A stretch of DNA of 64,000 nucleotides from Paraburkholderia sp. BL9I2N2 (lineage in GTDB: Bacteria > Pseudomonadota > Gammaproteobacteria > Burkholderiales > Burkholderiaceae). The notes beneath the pieces are model-generated. The model saw nothing but the letters and a program-made list of their open reading frames with translations. It had not been told where the DNA came from and did no database searches. Numbering within the stretch: the stretch's first letter is position 1; every line of letters starts with the position of its first letter. The stretch is from NCBI RefSeq assembly GCF_004339745.1, contig NZ_SMGP01000005.1:310001-374000 (forward strand), read 5' to 3'. Positions 25,498 through 35,643 of the stretch are shown here, one piece after another. Both the position numbers and the translations under genes were made by a program.

Positions 25498-26214
25498 ATG
25501 CTGACGCTGTATTCGTATCCCGACCTGTTTGGCGTCGCCGACAACAATCCCTTCGGTCTCAAGGTATTCGCGTTCATGCGTCTGTGCGGGATGGATTTCG
25601 AGCATCGTCACATCCTCGACACGAGCCTTGCACCGCGCGGACAGTTACCGTATCTGGTCGATGGCGAAGAAACGATTGGCGATAGCGACCGGATCATCGC
25701 GCATTTAAAGCGTCGATACGATCCAGGCATCGACCACGCGCTCTCGCCGGGGCAATTGAATCTCGACTTTCTGGTCCGGCGAACGCTCGACGACCTGTAT
25801 TGGCCGATGAGCTTTTCACGCTGGCGCGACGACCGCTTCTGGCCGTCTTTCCGCGACGCCATTCTCGCAACGCACGCAGACGTGAGCGCGAGCGATCTCG
25901 AAGCCGCGCGCGAATACAACCGGTTGCGGTATCACTATCAAGGCATTGGCCGCTATGAGACGGAGCAGGTCTATGCGAGAGGTATCGACGATCTGCGTGT
26001 CGTGGCGGATCTGCTCGGCGACGACGGATTTGTTTTTGGACCCGAGCCTGCCACCGTCGACGCGGCGATCTATGGCTTTGTCGCCAATATCTACTTCTAC
26101 GAGATCGACACGCCGCTGAAACAGTACGTGCTCTCGCGTCCCGCGCTCGTTCGTCATTGCGAGGCCATTCATGAGCGGATCAACATCGAGCTACGTGTGC
26201 GGGTATCCCCTTGA
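25498..26214 (+). CDS. Glutathione S-transferase-like protein
   Basis: A 238-residue soluble protein. The N-terminal thioredoxin-like domain starts with L-Y-S-Y-P-D and contains the cis-Pro segment R-G-Q-L-P-Y-L-V-D and the glutathione gamma-Glu site I-G-D-S-D-R-I-I. An all-helical C-terminal domain follows. It resembles the metaxin/failed-axon-connection branch of GSTs. ATG at 25498 has GAGGAG upstream; the longer GTG-initiated frame is unlikely. Next to an FAD protein and an epoxide hydrolase, a role in xenobiotic or lipid detoxification is plausible but inferred. Confidence 0.78.
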   Translation: MLTLYSYPDLFGVADNNPFGLKVFAFMRLCGMDFEHRHILDTSLAPRGQLPYLVDGEETIGDSDRIIAHLKRRYDPGIDHALSPGQLNLDFLVRRTLDDLYWPMSFSRWRDDRFWPSFRDAILATHADVSASDLEAAREYNRLRYHYQGIGRYETEQVYARGIDDLRVVADLLGDDGFVFGPEPATVDAAIYGFVANIYFYEIDTPLKQYVLSRPALVRHCEAIHERINIELRVRVSP

Positions 26215-26345
26215 GGTGGGCGAATGGGCAACTCGGCAAAATGGTCGATTAAGGTTTATTGATTCGCTGGAGCGCTTACATACGGCACCGACATGTTTCA
26301 TCGGCAATGCGTTGCCGCCGTAGAACGCATCGGGAGCGAGAGACA

Positions 26346-27758
26346 ATGGACACTCAACCGGTCGAAACCGACTACCTCGTCATCGGCGCGGGCGCGACTG
26401 CCATGGCCTTCGTCGATACGCTGCTCAGCGAGACCGATGCTCACGTGGTGATGGTCGACAGACACCATCGTCCCGGCGGTCACTGGAACGACGCTTATCC
26501 ATTCGTCGGTCTGCACCAGCCGTCCGCCTTCTACGGCGTGAACTCGCGCGAGCTGAGCACCTGGACCAAAGACGAGACTGGCCTGAACATAGGCATGTAC
26601 GGGTTGGCGAGCGGCGCGGAAGTGCTAAGCCATTTCGACCAGGTGATGCGGCAGCGCTTCTTGCCCTCGGGCCGCGTTCAATGGTTTCCAATGAGCGAAT
26701 ACAGCGCGGGAGTCGGCGGCACGCATCACTTCAAGTCGTTGATGAATGGCGACGAACGGCAAGTCGTTGCGCGTAAGAAACTCGTGAACGCTACTCATGC
26801 GCGGACAGAAGTGCCGTCGACGCATCCTCCCAAGTACACGGTTGCAGCAGACGTGAATTGCATTCCGTTGAACCGGCTACCCGACATACAAGGTCCGCAT
26901 GCCTGCTATACGGTGGTCGGTTCCGGTAAAACCGGAATGGATGCCTGCCTCTGGCTGCTGCAAAACGGAGTGGCGCCGTCGCGTATCCGCTGGATCATGC
27001 CGCGCGATGCGTGGCTGCTGGACCGCGCCAACACGCAGCCCGGCGCGGAGAATCTGGAGCGGACGATCGGCAGCACCATCGGTCAGTTCGAAGCCATTGC
27101 CGAGGCGACTTCGATCCCCGATCTATTTGCCAGGCTGGAGCAGCGCGGCCTGCTCGTGCGCATCGACAAGACAGTCGAACCCAGCATGTACCGATGCGCC
27201 ATCATTTCTCAAGCGGAATTGGAACAACTCCGGCGCATTGAAGACATCGTGCGTCTCGGTCATCTGCAATCGGTGCAGTCGACGCAGATCACGCTCGATG
27301 GAGGCTCGCTACCTGCCGATCCCGATACGCTCTACATCGACTGCTCCGCCCGCGCGATCCAGATGCCGCCCGCGCTGCCTATATTCGACGGCGACCAGAT
27401 CAATCTGCTGATGGTGCGCTGGTGCCAACCGGTGTTCAGCGCCGCGCTGATTGCGTATGTCGAGAGCCATGTCGCGGATCCGGCCGAGCAGAACGCGCTG
27501 TGCCGCCTCGTGCCCAGCCCCGAGCATCCGATCGACTGGCTACGCATGTGGGCGGTGACCCTTGCCAACATGACGAGCTGGCGGCAGAACGCGGGTTTGA
27601 ACGCCTGGCTGTCGCAATGCCGGCTGAACAGCCAGAACGCGATCATGCGTGGCATGCGGCCCGACGACACCGCCAAGCTCGCCTTGTTGCAGGAGAGCGG
27701 GGCCAAGGCCGCAGCGGCCGCCGCCAGGCTGCCAGCGTTGCTTGCTACTCTAAACTGA
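26346..27758 (+). CDS. FAD/NAD(P)-binding oxidoreductase
   Basis: A 470-residue protein with an N-terminal Rossmann FAD motif (V-I-G-A-G-A-T-A-M-A, about residues 12-21) followed by a D-R-H-H-R-P-G-G-H-W-N segment like that of flavin monooxygenases. A second dinucleotide motif, V-V-G-S-G-K-T-G-M-D, lies near 200. The arrangement resembles Baeyer-Villiger/FMO-type proteins, but the full BVMO fingerprint was not found. ATG at 26346 is chosen because the preceding codons look untranslated. Four bases separate it from the epoxide hydrolase gene, so the two form an operon. Confidence 0.78.
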   Translation: MDTQPVETDYLVIGAGATAMAFVDTLLSETDAHVVMVDRHHRPGGHWNDAYPFVGLHQPSAFYGVNSRELSTWTKDETGLNIGMYGLASGAEVLSHFDQVMRQRFLPSGRVQWFPMSEYSAGVGGTHHFKSLMNGDERQVVARKKLVNATHARTEVPSTHPPKYTVAADVNCIPLNRLPDIQGPHACYTVVGSGKTGMDACLWLLQNGVAPSRIRWIMPRDAWLLDRANTQPGAENLERTIGSTIGQFEAIAEATSIPDLFARLEQRGLLVRIDKTVEPSMYRCAIISQAELEQLRRIEDIVRLGHLQSVQSTQITLDGGSLPADPDTLYIDCSARAIQMPPALPIFDGDQINLLMVRWCQPVFSAALIAYVESHVADPAEQNALCRLVPSPEHPIDWLRMWAVTLANMTSWRQNAGLNAWLSQCRLNSQNAIMRGMRPDDTAKLALLQESGAKAAAAAARLPALLATLN

Positions 27759-27762
27759 CCTC

Positions 27763-28734
27763 ATGGAGCAGACCTTGGACGAACTTCGCCTCGAGACGCT
27801 GCAGGTGGGCGCACTGCGCATGCGTGTAGCCAGCCAGGGCAGCGGCCCGCTTGTGCTGCTATGTCATGGCTTTCCGGAGTCCTGGTACTCCTGGCGACAC
27901 CAGTTGGCGGCGCTCTCCGCCGCGGGGTTCCGTGCCGTCGCGCCGGATATGCGCGGCTATGGCGGCACCGATGCGCCGCCGGATGCGGAGTCGTACACCA
28001 TGCTGCATCTCGTCGGCGACATGGTCGAACTCGTCAACGTGTTGGGTGAGAGCGAGGCGGTGATCGTCGGCCATGATTGGGGTGCGCCGGTGGCCTGGAA
28101 CGCGGCGATGATGCGGCCGGATCTGTTCCGTGCCGTTGTCGGCATGAGCGTGCCGTTTTATCCGCCTGCGCGGGAGGATTTGCTCAGTGCACTGGATCGT
28201 CAAGGAATACGAACATTCTATATGCAGTATTTTCAGACGCCCGGTGTGGCCGAGAGCGAGTTCGAGGCCGACCCCGAAGCCGCGATTCGACGGATCACGT
28301 TCAGCATGTCGGGCGATGGACCCGAGCGCGTCGTGGCAGGGATACTGGCGCCCGGTGCAGGTTTTCTCGACAGCACGGTTGACCCCGAGACGCTGCCAGG
28401 CTGGCTGAGCAGCGAAGAGATCGCCTATGTGGCAGGCGAGTTCGCGCGCACGGGCTTTAGAGGCGGACTGAACTGGTACCGTGGCATTCGACGCTCGTCG
28501 GAACTGATGGCCGCGTGGCGAGGGGCCGTGATCCGGCAGCCTTCGATGTTCGTGGCGGGTGCGAGAGACGATGTTCTCAAGTTCCCGGGCTCGCAGGCTC
28601 GCATCGAGAATCTGACGCGCGTGCTGCCCGGATTGCGTGGTTCCCATATTCTCGATGGAGCGGGCCACTGGATTCAGCGCGAACGGTCGGCCGAAGTGAA
28701 CGACCTGCTAGTTGCGTTCTTGAGAGGACTGTAA
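27763..28734 (+). CDS. Alpha/beta-hydrolase, epoxide hydrolase type
   Basis: A 323-residue hydrolase. H-G-F-P-E-S-W-Y-S-W (oxyanion region), D-M-R-G-Y-G-G-T-D, the nucleophile elbow V-G-H-D-W-G (Asp105) and the catalytic G-A-G-H-W (His302) are all present. Asp rather than Ser as nucleophile and the cap-domain tyrosine region F-Y-M-Q-Y-F indicate an epoxide hydrolase rather than an esterase. It probably opens epoxides formed by an oxygenase, possibly the co-transcribed FAD protein; the substrate is unknown. Confidence 0.85.
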   Translation: MEQTLDELRLETLQVGALRMRVASQGSGPLVLLCHGFPESWYSWRHQLAALSAAGFRAVAPDMRGYGGTDAPPDAESYTMLHLVGDMVELVNVLGESEAVIVGHDWGAPVAWNAAMMRPDLFRAVVGMSVPFYPPAREDLLSALDRQGIRTFYMQYFQTPGVAESEFEADPEAAIRRITFSMSGDGPERVVAGILAPGAGFLDSTVDPETLPGWLSSEEIAYVAGEFARTGFRGGLNWYRGIRRSSELMAAWRGAVIRQPSMFVAGARDDVLKFPGSQARIENLTRVLPGLRGSHILDGAGHWIQRERSAEVNDLLVAFLRGL

Positions 28735-28832
28735 ATCGGCATGGTCCCAGAGAAATGCTGCCGGGTTGGCCAGCGCCCTCGCAGCCGCGGCGAAAGACGC
28801 TGGTCAGAAGCCCCTTGCGTTCTCGAAGACAA

Positions 28833-29627
28833 TCAACCGATTTTGTAGCGCGGGGCCGGCTTGCCGACCTGCGTTGCGGCAAACAATGCCGAGCGCGCAG
28901 TGTCGTAGGTATCCCACAGACTCGCGTCGGCCACCGACGGCCACGTGACGGTTTCGCCCTGATCGAATCCGGACAAAGCCGCATCGACCAGGTTCTCTGT
29001 CGTCATCACCGACTCTTTCTGCAGCGCCGAAAGAGGGATGCCGGATTCGTCCCAGATTTCGGTTGCGGTCGATGCCGGCAGCACGAGCTGCACCTTCACG
29101 CCGGTCTCCGCGAGTTCCTGCTGGAGTCCACGGCTGTATTGCAGAACGAACGCTTTGGTACCGCTATAGACGGCGCTGACGGGCATTGAGTGGATCGCCA
29201 GCACGGAAGCGATATTGACGATGACGCCCTCGTTTCGCGACACGAATGCCGGCACGGCGGCCTGCGTAAGCCGGGTGAGGGCCGTGATGTTGAGCGCGAT
29301 CTGCGAGCGCGTGTCCTCCGCGGAGGATTGCCCAACCGGCCGCAGTCGCGCGAGACCTGCGTTGTTGATCAGAACGCGCACGGCCGGATCGGTGGCGAGA
29401 ACTTTCTCGACTCGCGTCAGATCAGTGTCATTCGTCAGGTCCGCAACAATTGACTCGACCTTGACACCGTGCGCTGCGGATACCTTCGCAGCGAGCGCTT
29501 CCAGGCGATCGGCGCGCCGTGCGACAAGGACGAGATCATAGCCGCGAGCGGCAAGGCGGTCGGCGTAGACAGCACCAATACCGGACGACGCTCCGGTGAC
29601 AACAGCAACTTTCCGTGAACTGGTCAT
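28833..29627 (-). CDS. Short-chain dehydrogenase/reductase
   Basis: A 264-residue classical SDR. Cofactor motif T-G-A-S-S-G-I-G (11-18), N-N-A-G (88-91), and catalytic Ser141, Tyr154 and Lys158 (Y-S-G-T-K). The A-R-R motif after beta-2 favours NADP. ATG at 29627 has GGAG upstream; the longer frame is not supported. It is divergent from a MarR regulator over a 100-bp region carrying repeated CTCAA dyads, so it is likely repressed by that regulator. Substrate unknown. Confidence 0.88.
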   Translation of the reverse strand: MTSSRKVAVVTGASSGIGAVYADRLAARGYDLVLVARRADRLEALAAKVSAAHGVKVESIVADLTNDTDLTRVEKVLATDPAVRVLINNAGLARLRPVGQSSAEDTRSQIALNITALTRLTQAAVPAFVSRNEGVIVNIASVLAIHSMPVSAVYSGTKAFVLQYSRGLQQELAETGVKVQLVLPASTATEIWDESGIPLSALQKESVMTTENLVDAALSGFDQGETVTWPSVADASLWDTYDTARSALFAATQVGKPAPRYKIG

Positions 29628-29643
29628 GTGTGACTCCGTTAGT

Positions 29644-29675
29644 TTGGTGCTCAACTATAATGATTGAGGGCTCAA
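29644..29675. promoter_or_regulatory. Repeated operator in the SDR/MarR intergenic region
   Basis: TTGAG-GG-CTCAA (29664-29675) is a perfect 5-bp dyad. A second, weaker copy TTGGTGCTCAA ends 21 bp earlier (29654), i.e. two helical turns away. TATAAT (29656-29661) lies between them, so binding would occlude a promoter. A further CTCAA is at 29716-29720. Confidence 0.5.
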
Positions 29676-29727
29676 GTATATAACCGGACATCGCCCTCTT
29701 GTCAACAGTGCAGTACTCAACCATCCT

Positions 29728-30264
29728 ATGCGTATGGGAAAGAAAATTGATTCACTGGCGAACCCAGACGATCTGGATCGGCCAGCTACTGATGAGCGGG
29801 ATATCCTCGGCGAACTCGCGTGCACGAACACGGCGTTGCGGCGCGCCGCGCGCAGACTGGGCCAGTTATATGACGAGGCGCTGGCACCGCTCGACCTCAA
29901 AGCCACCCAGATCGGCCTGATAGCGGAAATTGAACGCTTCTCCGCCAGCGGCAGTGAACAGGGACCGACCTTGCAGGACCTGGCGGCTCGGCTGGCCATC
30001 CAGATTTCGGCTCTAACGCATGCGCTAAGGCCGCTGGTACGGGACGGATTGGTGGAATTGCGCCAGGACGCCGAAGACAGGCGGACAAAGCACGGCGTGC
30101 TTACTCGCCTTGGCAAGAAGCGCCTCTCGGAGGCATTGGTGCTGTGGGCTGAAGCGAATAATCGCGTGGAAGACGTGCTGGGCCGCGACTCGGCCGCAAC
30201 GCTGCGGGCGCTCGCGGACGAGGTGGCGTCCGACGAGTTTCTCGCGGCCTATCACGGGGAATAG
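29728..30264 (+). CDS. MarR-family transcriptional regulator
   Basis: A 178-residue winged-helix regulator. The DNA-binding core is T-L-Q-D-L-A-A-R-L-A-I-Q-I-S-A-L-T-H-A-L-R-P-L with the wing D-A-E-D-R-R-T-K-H-G-V-L-T; D-x-R-R-x-K is the family signature. The first about 25 residues are an acidic extension. ATG at 29728 is used; another in-frame ATG occurs at 29734. It probably represses the divergent SDR gene and itself, with release by a small aromatic or electrophilic ligand as for other MarR proteins. Confidence 0.87.
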   Translation: MRMGKKIDSLANPDDLDRPATDERDILGELACTNTALRRAARRLGQLYDEALAPLDLKATQIGLIAEIERFSASGSEQGPTLQDLAARLAIQISALTHALRPLVRDGLVELRQDAEDRRTKHGVLTRLGKKRLSEALVLWAEANNRVEDVLGRDSAATLRALADEVASDEFLAAYHGE

Positions 30265-30268
30265 CTTC

Positions 30269-30293
30269 CCGGCCGGTGTCGACTACCGGCCGG
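30269..30293. terminator. Bidirectional hairpin between MarR and the S9 peptidase
   Basis: Perfect 9-bp stem CCGGCCGGT / ACCGGCCGG with a 7-nt loop in the 45-bp gap between convergent genes. No T run, so it may act weakly or protect 3' ends. Confidence 0.5.
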
Positions 30294-30309
30294 TGCTGAT
30301 CCTTCGGCG

Positions 30310-32208
30310 CTACGCCGCCGAGCGGCCGCCCAAGTGCTGCGCGAGGAAGGCTTCCATGGCTTCGTAGAACTCGAACTGATTCTCTTCGTTTCGGAAGCCG
30401 TGCCCTTCGTTGTCCTTGAGCATGTACTTGACGTCGATCCCACGCTCGCGCAGCGCGTGCACGATCTGGTCGCTTTCGGCTTGCTTGACTCGCGGATCGT
30501 TCGCACCTTGCGCGACGAATAGCGGCGTCACGATCCGCTCCACAAAGAATAGCGGCGATGCATCGTGCAGCGCCTGCTTGCCCGTTTCGGTTTGCGGGTT
30601 GCCGATCATCTCGTACATCATGTCGAGCATCGGCTTCCAATACGGTGGCAACGATTCGAGTAGCGTGAACAGATTCGAGACGCCGACATAGTCGACCGCA
30701 GCCGCATAGCGATCGGGTGTGAATGCGACGCCGGCGAGCACGGCATAGCCGCCGTAGCTCGCGCCATAGATGCCCACGCGCGCCGGGTCGGCCAGACCTT
30801 GCGCGACGAGCCAGTCGATACCGTCGTCGATGTCGTTTTGCATCGACTTGCCCCATTGACCGAAGCTCGCCTCCCAGAACGCGCGTCCATAGCCCGTCGA
30901 GCCGCGGAAGTTCAGCTGCAAGACCGCATACCCGCGATTGGCGAGCAATTGCGCTTCGGAGTTGAAGCCCCACGAATCGCGCGCCCAAGGCCCGCCGTGC
31001 GGATTGACGATCAATGGGAGCGGGCTTTTCGGCTTTTGCCCGAGTTCGATGCCCGCGGGCAATGTCAAATATCCGTCGATCTGCAGACCGTCGCGCGCGA
31101 CGAAGCGGATCGGTTCCATGCGCGCCATGTCCGCGGTGTCGAGCCAGGGCATGAGCTCAGTGAGCCTGGAAAGATGCCGGCTGGCGATGTCGTATGTCCA
31201 GATCGAGCCCGGCGAAAGGTCGCTCGAAGCGTGCACGATCGCGCGCGATTCGTCGCGTGTGATGCTCGTGACCGCGATTTCCTGACCGGGCAACTGACGA
31301 CCCAGGTCCTCGTGGATCGAGCGAGCCCATTCGTCGAAGAAGTGCCGATGCATGCGGTCATCGACATACCACGCGGCCGTCAACACGCGCCGGTGTTTTG
31401 AATAAGCCAGTCCGCTCACATCCACGTGTTCGGTTTCGAACAGCAGTTCGCCTTCCTGCGCGGTTTGCGGGTCGAACTCGAAGATGGCCGTCTTGTCCCG
31501 GCCTCGATTGGAGAGCACGTACAAACGCTGATCGTCGAAGGTGAAGAACAGCGGCGACACCGTTTCGCGAAAGTTCGTCGTCAGGATCGGGCGGAACGGT
31601 TCGGTCTCGGTATCGCGATAGAGCAGGGTCGTGTTGACGCCGTCGGAGGCGGTCGCGACGCGCAGGCACCCGGCGTGATCGGTCATCCAACCCATGATGT
31701 TGCCGGGGTTTTCAGCGATCGGGGTGAACGCGCCGGTGACGACGTCGACGCGGAACACGTCGAACACCTGCGGATCGCGCCGGTTCATCTGAATCAGGAT
31801 ATGGCGGTCATCGTCCCTGAGATCGTCGACGATGCTCGCTTTGACGCCGTCGAACGGGGTCAGGTCGACCGGTTCGCCGCCGTGGATCGGCACCGACAAC
31901 ACGTGAAAGTTTTCGTCGCCGCCAAAGTCCTTGACGAACAGAATGCGGTCGTTGCCTTTCCAGGCGTGCCCCGGCACGTCGCGTTCGGATTCGTTGGTCA
32001 GCGCCTGCGCATCCCCAAGCGGCGAGCCATCGAGGCCGATTTCCTGAACGAAGATGTTCTGACGGCCCGCGTGCCGAGTCAGAAACGAGAGATGTCGGCC
32101 GTCCGGCGAAATCGTGAACTGGTGTTTCTCGGGCCTGCGGAAAAAGTCGCGTACTGAATAGAGCTTGACGGTCCGGTCACCGGCTTCCTGATCGTTGACG
32201 GCACTCAT
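30310..32208 (-). CDS. S9-family prolyl oligopeptidase / acylaminoacyl-peptidase
   Basis: A 632-residue cytosolic serine peptidase. An N-terminal beta-propeller (about 20-385) with repeated T-I-S-P-D-G-R-type blades is followed by an alpha/beta-hydrolase domain. The catalytic triad is Ser484 (Y-G-A-S-Y-G-G-Y), Asp571 (G-A-N-D-P-R-V) and His603 (E-G-H-G-F). H-G-G-P-W and N-F-R-G-S-T-G-Y-G mark the S9C-like subfamily. No signal peptide. ATG at 32208 has GGGGAG upstream. It probably hydrolyses short peptides; it is monocistronic. Confidence 0.9.
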   Translation of the reverse strand: MSAVNDQEAGDRTVKLYSVRDFFRRPEKHQFTISPDGRHLSFLTRHAGRQNIFVQEIGLDGSPLGDAQALTNESERDVPGHAWKGNDRILFVKDFGGDENFHVLSVPIHGGEPVDLTPFDGVKASIVDDLRDDDRHILIQMNRRDPQVFDVFRVDVVTGAFTPIAENPGNIMGWMTDHAGCLRVATASDGVNTTLLYRDTETEPFRPILTTNFRETVSPLFFTFDDQRLYVLSNRGRDKTAIFEFDPQTAQEGELLFETEHVDVSGLAYSKHRRVLTAAWYVDDRMHRHFFDEWARSIHEDLGRQLPGQEIAVTSITRDESRAIVHASSDLSPGSIWTYDIASRHLSRLTELMPWLDTADMARMEPIRFVARDGLQIDGYLTLPAGIELGQKPKSPLPLIVNPHGGPWARDSWGFNSEAQLLANRGYAVLQLNFRGSTGYGRAFWEASFGQWGKSMQNDIDDGIDWLVAQGLADPARVGIYGASYGGYAVLAGVAFTPDRYAAAVDYVGVSNLFTLLESLPPYWKPMLDMMYEMIGNPQTETGKQALHDASPLFFVERIVTPLFVAQGANDPRVKQAESDQIVHALRERGIDVKYMLKDNEGHGFRNEENQFEFYEAMEAFLAQHLGGRSAA

Positions 32209-32350
32209 GCATTTCTCCCCAAAAGCCCCATTTGACCATGCGCATCAAACCTGCGTCTTATTCGCGCGGCGCAAGCAGGCAATCCGTCAGACTGATTGCC
32301 ATTCTGTTACGCTGACACCCAGATTACGATTGGTGTGAAATAAAATATTC

Positions 32351-32453
32351 AACGAAAGCCATCGTTCTCGATACGGTAAACGCCAGAGAACTTCATTGTC
32401 GACAGATTGTATGGTTAACACCGATTTAAACGTAAACGAACAAAAAGGAACAT
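32351..32453. promoter_or_regulatory. Candidate GlpR-type operator region before the glycerol operon
   Basis: AACGA-AAGCCA-TCGTT (32351-32366) is an inverted repeat. GAACA occurs twice 10 bp apart (32438-32442 and 32448-32452) within CGAACA and GAACAT, similar to the half-site of DeoR-family glycerol repressors. The whole 32209-32568 leader is AT-richer than its surroundings. A promoter is expected here, but no clear -35/-10 pair was fixed. Confidence 0.35.
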
Positions 32454-32568
32454 CGAATCTGTTGTTTTGATTTCCTTTCAGAAAAAGGGGCGCGCTTTGC
32501 CGTTCGCCCCAAGACGTACAAAAAGGCACCCGCAGCACCGGAGACGCACTAGAACAAAGGAGAGCGAT

Positions 32569-33675
32569 TTGGTCTTGGAACTGGAGCGGGTGACAGTCGT
32601 TTCGGGCGCTCAGACGCACCTGTACGGCGTCGATCTGCGGCTTGTCCCCGGCGCGATCAACGTGTTGCTTGGACCGACGCAAGCAGGCAAGACCACCCTG
32701 ATGCGCGTGATGGCCGGACTCGACCGCCCGGCTTCGGGCCGGGTGTTGGCCGACGGCAACGACGTGACCGGCGTCAGCGTCAGGCTGCGCAACCTCGCAA
32801 TGGTCTATCAGCAGTTCATCAACTATCCGGCCATGACGGTGTTCGACAACATCGCGTCGCCGCTGAAGCTGCAAAAGACGGCCGCCGACGAAGTCAAAAG
32901 GCGCGTCCACGAAGTCGCCGCCAAACTCCATATCGATCACCTGCTGCAACGGCGTCCGGGCGAACTGTCCGGCGGCCAGCAGCAGCGTTGCGCGCTGGCG
33001 CGGGCGCTGGTCAAGCGCTCGTCGCTGGTGTTGCTGGACGAACCGCTCGTCAATCTCGACTACAAGCTGCGCGAGGAATTGCGCGTCGAACTGGCGACGT
33101 TGTTCGCGGACGGCAAAACCACCGTCGTCTATGCGACGACCGAACCGCTCGAAGCGCTGCTGCTCGGCGGCTACACGGCGATCGTCGACAAGGGGCGCGT
33201 GCTGCAGCACGGCCCGACGCTCGATGTGTACAACGCGCCCGCCAATATCGACGTCGCGGCCGTCTTCAACGACCCGCCGATGAACATGCTCGCCAGCGAT
33301 CTCACCCCCGAGGGCACCGCGCGCCTGCCGATCGGCATCGACGTGCCGCTCGGTCGGGCCAGCGCGCGCGCTGTCAGCGGGAACGAAACGTTCCGCATCG
33401 GCGTGCGGCCCGGCCATCTTCGACTCGCGCCTCGGACGCAGCGCTCCGTTGCCGTGCCATGCCGACTCGAACTGGCCGAATTGAGCGGCTCTGAAACCTA
33501 CCTGCATCTGCACACTCGGCAAGGCGGCATCGATCTGGTCGCGCAACTGCAAGGCGTGCATCAGATCGATCTCGGTACGGAACTCGACGTGTACATCGAC
33601 CCCGACGAACTGTTTGTGTTCGGCGCGGACACGACGCTGGTGTCTGGCCCGGAGGCCGCTCATGGCGCGCATTGA
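32569..33675 (+). CDS. glpS: Glycerol ABC transporter ATPase, GlpS type
   Basis: A 368-residue ABC ATPase. TTG at 32569 is taken as start because AAAGGAGAG ends 4 bp before it and the conserved L-E-L-E-R-V begins at once; no ATG is suitably placed. Walker A is G-P-T-Q-A-G-K-T (35-42), the signature is L-S-G-G-Q (133-137) and Walker B is L-V-L-L-D-E-P (153-159). The H-loop His is replaced by Thr191 (V-Y-A-T-T-E-P). A MalK-like TOBE region forms the C-terminus. It would pair with the next ATPase in a heterodimer. First gene of the operon, overlapping glpT by 14 bp. Confidence 0.88.
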   Translation: MVLELERVTVVSGAQTHLYGVDLRLVPGAINVLLGPTQAGKTTLMRVMAGLDRPASGRVLADGNDVTGVSVRLRNLAMVYQQFINYPAMTVFDNIASPLKLQKTAADEVKRRVHEVAAKLHIDHLLQRRPGELSGGQQQRCALARALVKRSSLVLLDEPLVNLDYKLREELRVELATLFADGKTTVVYATTEPLEALLLGGYTAIVDKGRVLQHGPTLDVYNAPANIDVAAVFNDPPMNMLASDLTPEGTARLPIGIDVPLGRASARAVSGNETFRIGVRPGHLRLAPRTQRSVAVPCRLELAELSGSETYLHLHTRQGGIDLVAQLQGVHQIDLGTELDVYIDPDELFVFGADTTLVSGPEAAHGAH

Positions 33676-34746
33676 GTTCCAGAATCTCGCGCACGCTTAC
33701 GCCCCCAACCCCGCCACGCTCGACGACTACGCGTTGCAACCGATGAGCATGGTCTGGGAAGACGGCGGCGCGTATGCGTTGCTCGGGCCGTCGGGTTGCG
33801 GCAAGTCCACGCTGTTGAACATCGTATCCGGGCTCGTGACGCCGTCGGAAGGGAAGGTGTTGTTCGACGGAAGCGACATCACAGCGAAGAGCCCGCGCGA
33901 GCGCAACATCGCGCAAGTGTTCCAGTTCCCGGTGATCTACGACACGATGAGCGTGTTCGACAACCTCGCGTTCCCGCTGCGCAACCGGAAAATGTCGGCA
34001 CGCGACGTGAAACAGCGCGTTCACGAAGTTGCGGAAATTCTCGACATGACACGTGAATTGCCGCGCAAGGCGAACAATCTGTCGGCGGATGCGAAGCAGA
34101 AAATCTCACTGGGACGCGGCCTCGTGCGCAAGGACGTCGCCGCGATCCTGTTTGATGAACCGCTGACCGTCATCGATCCGCATATGAAGTGGATCCTCCG
34201 TCGCCAGTTGAAGAAGATTCATCAGCAACTGAAGCTGACGCTGATCTACGTGACGCACGATCAGGTCGAGGCGCTGACCTTCGCGGATGAAGTCGTGGTG
34301 ATGACGAACGGCCGCGTCGTGCAGAAGGGTGATCCGGGTGCGTTGTTTTTGCGACCCGATCATGCGTTCGTCGGCTACTTCATCGGCAGTCCGGGGATGA
34401 ATCTCTGCCCGATCGAGCTGAACGCCGACGGCATCAAGATCGGCACGCAGCACTTGCGACTCGACTCGCCTACGCTCGAAACGCTGAAGCACGCCAACGG
34501 CACGCTGACGCTCGGCATTCGCCCGGAGTTCGTGCGTGTGGTGAGCGATGGTGAACCCGGTGCGGTGAAAGCACACCTGCTGCGTGTGCAGCAACTCGGC
34601 AATTACCAACTGGTCACCGCGCAATGCGATGGCCACGTCTTCAGGGCCAAGGTCGAACCGCATCTGCGCGTCGACGAAGGCGCGGTCTGGTTGAAGCTCG
34701 CCACAGCGGAAACCGTGTTCTTCAGCAACGATGAAAGGATCACGCG

Positions 34747-34750
<4 letters not shown>
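33662..34750 (+). CDS. glpT: Glycerol ABC transporter ATPase, GlpT type
   Basis: A 362-residue ABC ATPase (the rhizobial GlpT, not the glycerol-3-phosphate antiporter of the same name). Walker A is canonical, G-P-S-G-C-G-K-S (42-49). Walker B is I-L-F-D-E-P and the H-loop is V-T-H-D (His199). The signature is degenerate: L-S-A-D-A (140-144) instead of L-S-G-G-Q. This complements the defects of GlpS, predicting one competent and one degenerate nucleotide site. ATG at 33662 has GGAGG 7 bp upstream inside the end of glpS; its stop overlaps the permease start (ATGA). Confidence 0.88.

Positions 34751-35632
<882 letters not shown>

Positions 35633-35643
<11 letters not shown>

Noticed and set aside
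28767..28806. Hairpin between the convergent epoxide hydrolase and SDR genes as a terminator
   Set aside because: A 9-bp stem with one G-T pair exists, but the loop is 22 nt and no T run follows on either strand; too weak to call.
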